From Macropodus opercularis (Eukaryota; Chordata; Actinopteri; Anabantiformes; Osphronemidae): a stretch of 64,000 bases of DNA. The stretch's first letter is position 1, and the number at the start of each line of letters is the position of its first letter. Positions 1 to 12,480 of this stretch are shown here, in pieces. The stretch is from assembly GCA_030770545.1 (NCBI GenBank), contig JAUCMP010000026.1, positions 3,824,501 through 3,888,500 on the forward strand. The letters are read 5' to 3'. Under the pieces are notes generated by a model. That model searched no databases, was not told where the DNA came from, and was given only the letters and a program-made list of their open reading frames with translations. A program made the position numbers and the translations under genes.

Positions 1-3000
1 AGCCGAGGGAAGCGCTAAAGTTTGTTTCACATGTTTCCAAGAATCCAGGTTTTCACGCCAAGATAAAAATCATACATACATACATCTCCCAGCAAGATGT
101 TATATATATATAGTTTATGTCCCAAAATATTCAACAACTGCATCCCTGTGTCCTAAACATTTTTCTCCTATATTAAACAACAAATTCGTCTGACAAGCAG
201 GACATGCACAAGGACAAGGACAAGCAAGGCCTTGGCAACGCCTGCATATGGAGGCTCTGTCACAAAATAAAATGAACCCTGCTCTTCTGTTCATGTTCAG
301 CTTCAAGTGACTGTCCCTTTGCTGTCACCATGAGTCATCCAGATATACATTTTCACTCTGTTCCCACTTCCTCAGTCATGTCCCAGGCCACAGCAGGGTC
401 TTGCTTCATCCTGTTGTTAGTCACTCCAGTTGCACCAGTGCTGCTACACAACTGTCTCATCAGCACTTCTCACTTCCTCAAAACCTTCCTTAGCTGAAAA
501 ACATGGGTGGATAACTGACTTCAGATCAGGAGGAACACAGAGGCTGCGGTCAAGGAATAATCCTAACCACGTGAACCACGCTGTGCCTAGAACAGCTGTG
601 AGCATTGCTGAATCAACATAATACTAATGCTGTGGAAGGACTTTTTTTACCATTTCACTATTTTAGAGTCGAATATTTTGACATAATCACATTTGCTATC
701 ATACCAGGCCCTGTCAGAGCTGAGCTGCGGCCAGGGCAAAGGAACTGGGGCAGGAAAAATAAGGAGAGGGTGGGGAAAAAAACCACACGGAGAGGTTGTT
801 TTGAAAGCCCCAATCGTTTATTACCCTCGATTTTCAGGGGCTGAAATTTCAACCTCGCTGTGGAGAGAAACTCGAACTGGTGGTCCAGCTGTCCACAACC
901 TGCCAGAGTTGAGAAAACCTTCACCGCACACGCTCTCACAGACCCACTCTCCCACCATTCCCCTCCTGTCTCAGCTCCCACAGCCAGGTAATCAATGGGA
1001 AATGAAAACCTAAAAACACAACATGAGACGGATGAGGATGAGCTGTTGTGATGTGCCCTAGAAACAAATCTCACGTGGCTGGGTGACCATGTTTCCAGTT
1101 GTTTGTTTTATGTTCCTCAGCTTGTTCCCACTCTACAGCTAGAAAACACTGTCACGAGCCTTTGTCACAGATTCTTATTTAGTTTCCACTGCACTCCTCT
1201 TTCCTGAAACTATATGTAAGGATGTAGTACCAGCATAAACTATTACCATATCATACTTTTTCTATTGGTTTAAATCAACTAGCATTAGAGTGTAAAATAA
1301 AATGTCCTCATAGGAAACTGCAGGTTTCATGTTTATTAGGCCAGAATCTCCTTTGTTTTCTGTATGTACCACAGTGGAAAGGAAGGTCAATCTGACCGCA
1401 CAGTGACTCATTATCGAAGCTCTGTCACACACAGGGAATTAGTACAACCTTGGGCACCGGACAATGAGCAGTTGTCTAAACTGCTTGTCTTATCAGTCTC
1501 CACTGGCTGCCAGTCTGTATCTGGGACACTTATCAACAGGTCCTCTCAGGCAAAACTCTCCCACAGCCTCCTACAACTCTCCTCAGCAGAGACAACAAAA
1601 GATATGTTACCATAGCAATGCGGTGCCAGACAAATGGCACAGCTTTGATCTGGGATCACAAATTCACTATACAGTAGATCAAATCAGCTCTACTTTAGGT
1701 ATTAACATTATTTACCTTCCAACACTTTTGCACAGTGAATCTGTCTCCGCATAAGTAATCAATAGTAAAAGTAATGTAAAACTACACCTGTATTCACTTA
1801 GTCTTTAAAATTTATTGATGAGTTTTGTCATACAGATGGTGTTTTGCTTTAGCCGGGTACGTTCTGTACTTTCCTTCCATCTAAACATTACAGAGGTGCA
1901 GGACACATGAGAGAAGTTCATGACAGGGTTTAACTCTGTAAGAACTGATTTCTAGTTTGTTTATTTGACAGGAAGTGCACGTTAAGATATGAATGGACAC
2001 TTAGCATAGCGCATACCATTTTGTCTGGGCTTTTTCCAGAAAAAGAATATTAATTACAATATTTAATAATAAAACAATATGAAATCATCTTATTTTAAGT
2101 TGACATTGTCTGCCACTTATACATTTTACTTTGAAAGTCTGACTCTGTTTATGTTGCTGTAAAACAAATCTGAACGACTTGACAGAGAATGTCCCTGAGC
2201 TCATAAAACGTCCCTGGCACAGTCTGAAATATGCATTTAACATTTAGTGAACATGAACACATAAAAAATAAGTATAAGAGAAATAATTATAAAGGCTAAC
2301 GCACAAGGAGCCTTAGCGGTGTAAACGGCAGAAGCAAAATCCAGTGCTCAATGTTGTTTAATGCACAGTAAAGTTATAAACATACATGATTGAGGATACT
2401 TGGCCGTGTTAGCAAAGGGAAGGCTACCAGCTTTATTAAGCCTCTAAGAAATATTACACACGCTGTCCATTAGGAGCTAATCTCTCTCAATGGGCTAATA
2501 ACTGACGGTAACAGTGGTCACCTGTTGATTATTTTACTCTACTCTACTCTACAGAGTAGCGTCAGAAGACAGAAGGGACTTGTTTTTTTCCGTTGTTTCT
2601 GTTATGAAAGTTGGTGACGTCTGTAGCCAGTGATCAACAAGTGCCAGAGCAGAATCAGGGGCGGAAGAGGGTACAGCTGGAGGAGGAACTGGCTTCATGG
2701 GCCAGCAGATGTTTCAGCTTTCGGGTTTTGGCTCGGAAAGGGCAATTAAGAGCTGCTCTTAATGAGGCTGGCAGCCACCCCATAAACTGTCTGGATCAGC
2801 AAAAGAGTTGCTCATTAGATGGAGCTGCCCAGAAAAACACCCACCTCCTCCACCCACTCCAACCATCACCTCCACCCAAACTGGAACAGGAAGTGATGGA
2901 TAGGATATTGGAAAAAATCTATGTTAGCATCAGACAATGTTCTGTTTGACTGGTGTGCATATGCGCTCAAATTGGTGTTTTTTGTGTCTGTGCCAGTCCA

Positions 3001-6000
3001 AGTGTGGTAATGATGCACATTTTCCATGAGGTAGCTAGCTCTGCACCACCAGCATTAAAGCTCAAAGCAGCCAACACAGCCAACAGTACTGATGAGAATG
3101 GCAACATTAAAATACCAGAAGACCAAAATAGACCCCGCTATGATCCACAGATCTTGTTTTCCCACCCTCAATTTCTGTGCACCATAAATTTCTAATTTAA
3201 CTAACAAAGAACAAGAAGCAGAGCAGAGACTCTGGAGCGCTGGTTTACAACACAGCTGCTGATTATAGCAGACAGACACAAATACAGACACAGAGTTTCT
3301 TTCCTTTAAAGGTACATTCACTAGATCAGTGGTTACCCTCATTCTTTCACAAGCACAAGGCTCCGGTGGAGGAGGACACTCTCTCAGTTACTGTCCATAA
3401 GTGCATTTGAGGCACTTGAAATGGGTATTTCAATTTCATGCAACTTTATGCAGCCAGTCTTCTACTTCACAGCTGGTGTTAAGTACTCATTAAGTTTACT
3501 AAATTAGAATTTGGCACATAAAACATATGAGCACATTGTTGAAGATTAAATTACCCAACAGCAGTGTTAAGCAAACAAAGAGTAGATGTGATTAATCGTG
3601 TAAAATGCTAACCGTTCCATTGTTTAAGCTTCTGAAATGTTCTGAGGATTTGCTTTTGGTTGTCTGAAATTACAATAAAGTGTCTTTTTGGGTTTTGAGG
3701 TTTGCCCATTAAGGGGCCAGTGTTCTGCATCAGAAGTGCTGGATAGCTTTGGAAACCTACTCTCATGCTTTTCTAATGTTGGAGAAGCTCATACTGATCA
3801 TTTCTGTAGGATTCCAAAACACTTTCTAATTCTTAGTTTATCCGTATATTTAAACAGCACTAATGACAACAAAGGAATTAAATTAAATTTGATAATCGAA
3901 TCAACAGAGTAGTAAACATAAATAGTCATTTGTAATTGATAACATTAGTAAAATGCTGTAAGCAATAATGACATAATTCAATAACAATACTTCTGCCCTG
4001 AGATACTTTTTAACAGTTTAACTGCTGTTTTCCTGACCATACTTTTCTTGCCATTTTTCTCTTTCATTATCTTGTGTGAACTGTCCTCAGACCTGTCTGG
4101 CACCACGAGCGCTTGTTACAACGCTCTCTATTGACTCTCTATTGAGTCTGACAAAAACTAGGTCATTTGCAAAGCTCTCATTTGACACATACAGTGGAAA
4201 GAAAATAAACACAGAGCTGGATGGAGCATGACTGGAGGTGGAAGAGCTTCCTGCAAGGGACACAGAGGGATGCTGAGAGAGCGGTTAAGCTAATGCAACA
4301 CTGTGATAATGTAGTGCTGGCCCCGTCATTTGCCATGACTGGATCATTACGATGCGGCTCTGCAGATTTTCCACTAATGGGTTTAATAACGTGTATCGCA
4401 CAGACATTTCTCAACCTATATCTTATTCATAAACACCCCTTTTCCCTGTTCCCTTGCAAATGTCTGAGAGTAATTAAGCTTCAGAGAACTTTAAGAACAA
4501 ATCAGTCACATGACATACAATCTAATGTTCCCAACACAGTTAAGTTTTCAACAAGTTTGTGGCACATATGTTGTTGTCATCACCGTTCTGACAGTGTTTC
4601 TAGAAATATATCTGGTGGAAACCACCCGTGCAGGAAGCGAGAAGAAAACGCTTAGATTAGAAACAGGAAATCAGGTGACTAGTTTTATTGGTTTTTCCCC
4701 CCACATAGTGTTACAGTAGAATTCGATTCAGGCTAAAATGTTCATTAGTGCCAAGCACAATGCTCACTCTCACACCTGAAAGATCCATATTTCTCTCAGT
4801 GAAAATACTGAGGTCCTCAGTGTACAGTGCACAGAGTTATGGAATCGATCCCTGCCCCCACATCCTCCCTTCACCGTGAGCCTGAAGCGTATGTCTGCCA
4901 GATGTCCAGAGCAAAGAGGAGGGATATGAAAGGGCTGACGACTGCCAGAGGTGTCTTATATCGGGGGAATTATTATCCTAACAATATAACATAACACATG
5001 CCGTCAGTCCCTCCAGGAGTAATAACCCCGATCCATATTGGAGGCATGTCTCTTTCATTTAGCTGATCTTCTGGAAAGGCAGGAGGAGAAAATGACATGG
5101 AGCATTTTCTCTTTTCCAGCTAGGACTAATCCACCTTCCGTTCGTACCTGAGAGTACAAAATGTTCTTTCTAATTTATACATATATGGATTTGACATCTA
5201 GTTTATACGAAGATACAAAACATCCCATTACTATAGTATAAATAGGGTAAACAAAATCTAGTATATACAGTACATAGGGAATAGTAGCAACCAAGGAATA
5301 AGCAATAATTTTGAAGTAAGGGGGTTCATCCTATACAAACTGTGACTAGTCTTAAATTGCATGAAAAATGTTATATAGTAGTTTAAAAAGAGTTAAGGCA
5401 GTAGGAAAAGTGGGTGGATTCCCAGAAGGTCAGGTTGAGTGTGAAACCTTGTATGTTGTAACAGAGACCATTCCTTTACATTTATTCCAACTCAGTTTTT
5501 GGCCTAACCCCAGTAATGGATGTGTCTAAAGTCAAAGTAAACACAACTTAACACACAGACATAGAACCCAAGTGAAGGGCTGAAACCCTTTTTGAAGCCG
5601 AAAAGAACAGTAGTCAGGAAAAATGTTTCTATGAGATGTTACACATTTGACATATTAATAAAAAGGTACAAATGAACACAGCTGTAGATGTCAAACTGCT
5701 ATGATTCTCTGACATGAGTTGTTTGCAAAAGAGTTACACTGAAACAAAAAGGAGAGAAACTTTTCCTGTGTAGGCTGAAACAATATCCCCCTCCAGACAC
5801 AGGAGTGCTGATAAAACTTTCCTTGTGGCAGCCAAGCGCTGTTTTAGGGTCAGAGCTTTAAACTCATGATTTCGATCAGGAATTTTGCTAATGAGGAAAA
5901 GCTCTGGTAGGTCTGACACCTAGCTAACGCAAGCTGGTGAAGTCAAAGTTGCCTGAAATCTGTTCTTGAGTCCTTGTAAACTATATACAGGCTGGAAACT

Positions 6001-7416
6001 CGAGCCAGTGACTGAACTGGAGTTATACCATGTAGCACACATGTATACAAACGCAACTAGATGGATATCTAGCCCTCAGCCCCTTGAGCATTTCAGTGAA
6101 TAGATGAGGAGGAGCGTAGACAGTACCTGACATTTACTTAGTACCACAGGATAGACAGGCCATTGTCTTTGCTGAAATGAGAAACTCTGCCACAGAAGGG
6201 CGAATAAGGGAGAAAGAGGGCAGTGTCAGACAACCTGATATCAATCTAATGAAATAATAGCAAGCACTCTGATGTAGATATCTCGGATATCTAGACTTTA
6301 TCCCCCATTGTCAAAGTCTTTCTCGACCTTGGGAAGGATACAAACACAAAGGGTGAACTCTCATACATACACTCACTTTCACTGCCTTAAAAAGAGATGA
6401 CACATGTCAAACAAAACAAAAATCCCCTGTGTCTGCAACTTATGTAGATGTGACCACAGATACAGACTAAAGATGAATCTTAAGACGTCACTCTGCCTGA
6501 AAGTTGTTGTTCTGACTCTCTGTTGATAACTAATAGAGAAGTCAACAGCCAGTGGCAAGATAGGAGAGCGAGACAAAGCACATATGGCAGGCAGAGACAA
6601 ACATATAAAGTAAAGACCAAGCCAGCAGCACAAGCTGTCCTCTACTCTGTCTCTGCAGTGTCAACAGACTGGATTGCGTTCCCGCGTCTGTGCAGTTGGC
6701 CAGACCAATGGGCTTCCACAAAAACAGCTCGAACCTCTCAGCATCCATCACACAAAAAGAGGAAGGGAAAGAAGAAGTCGGGAACTGGTGAAAGGAAGTG
6801 AGACTGAGGCCAATGAAACATCTGCTCTACATCCTTTTTAGTGGAGTCCGACCCCTTCTCGCAGAGCATTTTGTTTGTCCATGGGTCAGAAACACAAGCC
6901 AAACACACTCACGCACACACAGAAAGAGACGCTCAGAGATGGGGGCACAGTGTGAGAAGTTAATAAGTCAATAAGACACAGCTCCATATCTTATTGGGCC
7001 TTGTCTTAGCAGCTCGTCCAGGGGAATAATAAACGGGACTGACACAAATCAATGTTATCTTTTCACTCATGAGAAGAAGCCAAACAGCCAAAAAGAACAA
7101 AGGAACAAAAAGGAGGCGAAAAAGGAGGGAGAAGGAGCATGAAAAGCCCCCTTCTGACTCACAGTGACCCACATACATTTGCCCAGCTTTCCTGGGGCTC
7201 GCTCTCTCTTGGCAACTGGCAGCCTCTGTGAAAGAATCCAAGCGTTCAGCCAAAGGCAAAGCCCATGTGAAGGGAGGGGGTGGAGGATGGCACAGAGAGA
7301 CAGAGGGAGGTGTAGACCAGACCCTTACAATCCTCCTCCACCTCCTGACGGCTTGTTGCTCCTGACAACCGGTGTTTAATGAATTCTTCCAGATCTAAAA
7401 GAACACACACACACTC
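1..7416. other. Non-coding DNA, left flank
   Basis: AT-rich, with short AT and CATA microsatellites near 71-112 and a (TACTC)n run near 2534-2551. Open frames are short and match nothing I recognise. The longest one (2611-2949, plus) lies in a slightly GC-richer stretch but has no family features. Confidence 0.6.
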
Positions 7417-7530
7417 CATTGGTGGAAGAAGTATTCAGAGTTATTAGTATGTGAAAGTACATCGAACAGTACTATGAGTATTAGTAGCTAAATATAACAG
7501 CATCTGTATGTGAAAGCTTTGAAGGATATC
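7417..7530. mobile_element. Decayed fish interspersed repeat (GGTGGAAGAAGTATTCAGA type)
   Basis: ATTGGTGGAAGAAGTATTCA followed by AGTA/TACT-rich sequence matches the opening of a very common teleost non-autonomous repeat as I remember it. The copy is degenerate and its right end is unclear. Confidence 0.45.
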
Positions 7531-7761
7531 CTGTGATACGTTCTGACATATCAGAGCAAGTAGCAACTATTTTATACACTGTTAATTTAGGTAATCCAGT
7601 TATACTTAACCTACAAATAATCACAACAATAACTTGGTCATCAATTTATAAAATGATTTATAAAAATTTAAGTTCTGTCCCACACATATAGCAACTAACA
7701 TACAGGAGTATGGCTGGCTATCAAGGAATGTTAAGTATTTAATTAAGTTTTTTATATGTAC

Positions 7762-7860
7762 ACTGATCAGCCACAATTACCACCACCTGGTGCTTTTAAT
7801 GTTGCACTTGTCAGGGGTCAGGATGTGAAAAAAGTTGTTAGCCATGATTGACAGGTGCCA
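7762..7860. mobile_element. Decayed repeat with CACTGATCAGCCACAA terminus
   Basis: The sequence ACACTGATCAGCCACAATTA with ACCACCTGGTGCTTTTAATG resembles the terminus of a DNA-transposon-like repeat found across teleosts. Only a short fragment is present and no transposase remains. Confidence 0.45.
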
Positions 7861-9381
7861 GAACACACAGTGGACCTGAACTTGCTCTATGAACATATAC
7901 AGTATAGGTACATATACAGTATATGTATGTAAAAATGCAGTTGCAGCCCTGTGGTTTAAAAATGTTTAATCATACCATTAAACACTTTTCGGCTGCTTCG
8001 ATTGCTACTATAACTAGAATTACCATAGAGTTCTCCTTTGGGTCCAAAGGGAGCAGATGTAATTGAACCCTCCAGAGATTCTGAGCTCATATGTAGACGC
8101 TTGTGCCAGTTTTGAAAAAAAAAATCATCCAAGCGTTCCTGAGATATCGCAATCACAAGAATGAGATAAATAAAGTGCAATGGATGTGAGGTTACTCTGA
8201 CCTTGATCTTTAATCATCAAAATGTAATCAGTTCATCTAACCTGACAACATAATGTCTCCAACCTTCCACCTGTCACTCAGGCGGAAAAATGTGGCCGAT
8301 GTCGTTTGTGGTGGTTTCTGTTTAAAGCTGATGTGATTCGCTCTGAATCATACTTCAGCATTCTTTTTTTATAAAATCACTTTTCCTCTCCTTTTTATGT
8401 GGGACATGTGATGAGTTAAATTTTGTTTTCAGGTCCAATTTGCAAAAAACCTGTTGACCTGAGGGAGGGTTCCTGATGAAATGAACACAGAATGGCAATA
8501 AAAATCACTAGGTTGGTGGTTACATACAACCTGTGTTTGAGTCAAAAGAATAGAAAGAGATTAGAAAGAGGATTTTTCAGGCACACTGGTTTTCTTAGTG
8601 AGGAGCAACAGCTGCAATCAACGGCCAAACTGAAAAGAGACCAGTAGAAGGTTTTAATAGACCGTTTGATTGGGGTGTTCAGGCTTGGATGCAAATGTGG
8701 GGACTTCTAAGTGACAGTGACATAATCAGAGAGCTGTAGGTCAGCGAGTGACAGCTGAGTGACTGTGACCAAGCCAGAGAAAGAGCCCTTTCAGCCCCGG
8801 CGCTCACAGACAGTCCAAGTTCATTAGCAGTCACACTGGCTCCATGTCCTGCTGCAGGCTTCTCCAAGCTACACATGACACACGTATCAGCATGCAAAGA
8901 CACACTGAGCATCACATTAACAAGCAGCTTCTTCTTTCCCAAGTGAATCCGTTTTTGTTCTTAATGGTCCAAGGCTGCGATTTTACTCTCCTTCACTTGC
9001 TTTTTAATGGCTCTGGCAAAGTGTTTTATCTATAAACAATAAAAGGTTGGGGCTAAAACATTTCTCTCTGGTTTGGCCCCTTCACTACTAATCATCTATA
9101 CACTCTCCCCTCTTTTCCTGCCATTAAGCTATGATGGAGCCAAACCCGCAGCCCAGCCAAAGAACCTGATAGTCGTGGAACCCATGCAGCTCTCCCCCCA
9201 CCTTGGAATGCATTTCTGCTGCGCTGCACTTTTCACCATCCACCCGGGAATGGATGCAACCCCCCCACCCAAAAAGAAAAAAACAAACACCCGCACCCAC
9301 CCACTCAGACACCAACACACCACTGCTTGCTTTTGACTAAACTTCCTAAGGCCTGTGTGCCTGCACAAACTGCCTGACATC

Positions 9382-9545
9382 CAGTGGTGGAGAGAAACTA
9401 TGCACCATAGAGCTATTATAGTACAAATTGAGTATTACAAACGTTTTACATAAAAAACTGGGTCAAATAAAACACAACCTTGTAATGGTTCAGATGTCTA
9501 AGTATTGTCATCACTTTAAAACTTAAAAAATGGTGCCTAACAGGT
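9382..9545. mobile_element. Decayed fish repeat (CAGTGGTGGAGAGAA type)
   Basis: CCAGTGGTGGAGAGAAACTA begins an AT-rich stretch similar in style to the relic at 7417. Family and boundaries are uncertain. Confidence 0.3.
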
Positions 9546-12070
9546 TATAAGTCCATCTGGAGCAACAATAAAATGCAGCTTATGCATTGATAAATGAGTT
9601 GTGCACAATAATATGATTAGTGTTGTTATAATAATAAATAATAAATAAGGACCCGAATACTGAATACTACTGCAGACTGAAGAACTAAAGGCCAACATTT
9701 CACTTCAACAGCTCTCTCTTCTCTCCCATCCTATATACACAATTAAAGCCACAGACACTCACACCCTTCTCCTCATAAACGACCACAACTGAACACAGAC
9801 AAATTCCTCCCCCATCACACTTTTCAGCTTCCTTAAACCGCAGCAGTCCTCATGGAAGACCGACAGCTTTGGCCAGACATTCGTTCTGGCTGTTCACCTC
9901 AGCATGTGATCTAGTGTTTCAACGTCAACACAACGTGAAGACCACTTTGTTTCACCTTCAACCAACTCTCACTCCCCCCTCTATCAAACATATGCTTTCT
10001 TGTGCATCTTTCACGCCACCCCTTGGTTGATTCATCCTTCCTACCTACTGTACTTACTCAACTCACTTCTTCCATCCTGTCTCAGAACGCATTGAACTCA
10101 ACGCCTCTCACTAGCGGGCCTGAAGCATGTACAGTAATTTGGTAAGCATGGGAGGACTCGTAGGTGTTGTACTGAAAATAATTCAGGCCTGTGAATGAAC
10201 TGTGTGTGAGAAATGAGTATGAATAAAAGCAAAATATACAGAAAAAAAGAAGGGAATTAAACAACACAGTATGTGACCAGCATCCTGAGAGTGAAGCCCC
10301 CCAGTTCCTGTGGGAACTCTTCTATTGCCCCCTGGTGGTGCACAACAGACCCCATACATTATAGACACAATGTCTTCCCACACCACCACCTGCACAGTTC
10401 ATTCACTCTCTCTGTGATGACTCAAATTATACACCGAGCTTGTTCTGTAATTATATAGACCCTAATGTGTATACTTTGCATAAAGCTCGCCCCGCTGCTC
10501 AGGTTCGCGTTGGAGGAGCTGTAGTGTCCCTGCGTGATGAGAGGTTTCCACACCCTGCCACTCTATACTCTTCACATGTGGTCGGCTGTAGTGCAGCAAA
10601 CTATTTCCTACAGACATCAAATGGGCTGTGACCTGATTACATGGAATGAATGAGAAGGCAGAAGAAAAACGACACCAAATATGCCTGAAAGCCCTCACCC
10701 ACCCAGGGGCCTGCCATTGTCCTGTGGGTGTAAGTATTGTACAGTCAGTTGAGAGTGGGAGTTGGACGTAAACATGTGTTTTAAGAGATTTTATGTAAAA
10801 ATTTAAGATTACAATGATTTCAGTTAGAAAATTTTGTCTTTTACAATATCTGTCACTATTTGCACTGACCATGAAGCTGAAGTTCATCGTGACACTTTAA
10901 CATCTGTGGAAGTATGTAGCATTGTTTTACAGTAAGACATGGAGTCTTTTCATCACTAACAACCTTGAACTATATCAGACCAGTAACAAGGGAGGAATAA
11001 TGTGCAATGGCAGGGAGTGATCTCAAATGTATTAATTTCAAATACCAATCCACTAATGGTGGTGAGCTGTATGGGATGGAGTATACTTGACCTTTAGATC
11101 TTTGCAAGTCCAACCCTAAAGAGAAAATCTGAACACACTAACAAGAGTAAGACAGTTTGTAAAAACGTAAATAACAAGGATCCAGGAGAATGTTGAGCAA
11201 TATTCAGGTCCTGCCAAAAAAGTATTGGAATCAGGCCACACACAAGTTCCTCTCTACCAACAACACATGGCTGCGAATCAGATAAATGACTGGTTTATGG
11301 TCTCTCAGAACTAGGTCATAAGATGTGCACTGTATGACCATGTCAGAATTCTGACCAATGTCAGAAGTGTTTTATCTGATCCAGTGTACCACCCTAGAAG
11401 GTGGAGGGGAAAGTTGGCCGCCCTAGTGTAAGGAGAAGATGTGTCTACGTTTAAAAACGAGGATACTAGCAGTTTCCAGGAAAATATTTATGGTGTTGTT
11501 GTCTGTAAGTGTTGTGCAACAAAGCAAAAGAACAGCTGAAGAGTACAATGCCTGGCTTTCTTTTCACCTTCACAATCATGGCGTGAAGTGAACGTGTATT
11601 TTAGATGGTCTGAACGGTACAGACAGACATTTCTAATCCAATGCTGAAATGGTGTGGGGGTTCCAGAGTGACCACACATGGCCCTTGATCTGGCACCACC
11701 CTCAGGCCAGACTGGACAACTGCTTGCCCTACTCAGGCTTTATCTCATGCAGCTATTTAGGTCTGTCTGACCTTGAAATCTGGTGAGTGTGTGTTTTTGC
11801 TAATTTGAAAATTGTGGTTAAAAGTGAGGTGCTTCTCACCAGTATATTGGTGTCTCTCTGCCCACACGCAAATGCTTCAACAAGCGTGTGTTCCTGTGGG
11901 GTCTTTCCCCGGCCCGCGGTTGAGCAGGTTGTGGGATCTGGCAGCAGTAGGGGAAACATAATGGTCTCACTGACTCAGTCACCAGCTCTGACCTGCCAGC
12001 TTTGCGAACAAGCTGCAGAGTGAGCATTATTGTATAAAGCTCTTTAAAAGCACTATTAAGCCACATTAGT
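9546..12070. other. Non-coding DNA
   Basis: No convincing exon, RNA gene or complete repeat was seen. It has ordinary AT-rich composition. Confidence 0.55.
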
Positions 12071-12095
12071 TGTGTGTGTGTGTGTGTGTGTGTGT
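12071..12095. repeat. (TG)n microsatellite
   Basis: There are about 12 uninterrupted TG copies. Confidence 0.95.
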
Positions 12096-12313
12096 AAAGT
12101 GGTAGAGGGATAATAAAGAGGGTTGTTGTTTGCTTTCACACCTTTTTTAACAAAAAAAACATGGCAAATGACCTCAGATAAAGTGGAGCTTCACTTGTTT
12201 TAAGGGGCTGACAAGCGTAATGGAAAAATAAATAATGAAATGGGCTCATGCCTCTCTCCCTTGCTTGGTTGCACTTTTGCTGCAGATGTAATCAAGCTTC
12301 CTGGCACATGAAT

Positions 12314-12326
12314 GGACGGACGGACG

Positions 12327-12392
<66 letters not shown>

Positions 12393-12408
12393 TAGACAGA
12401 TAGATAGA
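12314..12408. repeat. (GACG)n(GACA)n(GATA)n microsatellite
   Basis: Tetranucleotide repeats start as GGAC/GACG, turn into about 18 GACA copies, and finish as GATA. Low-complexity open frames across it are artefacts. Confidence 0.95.
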
Positions 12409-12480
12409 ACTTTAATGTCATTGTCACATGTACAACGAAAATTAAAAAGTGCTCTCCAGTCAGTGCATCATTGTATATGT
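12409..12480 (-). mobile_element. Retroelement-like 3' end attached to microsatellite
   Basis: The segment ACTTTAATGTCATTGTCACA and the following ACAACGAAAATTAAAA resemble a widespread teleost repeat end that normally sits next to GATA/GACA microsatellites. On the minus strand the microsatellite would be the 3' tail. The family is not assigned; this rests on recollection of fish repeats. Confidence 0.45.

Noticed and set aside
2611..2949. 112-codon plus-strand open frame.
   Set aside because: No recognisable domain, no clear splice partners and no start context evidence. Probably chance.
12200..12427. 75-codon frame with repeated SVCLSVCL.
   Set aside because: It is a translation of the GACA microsatellite.
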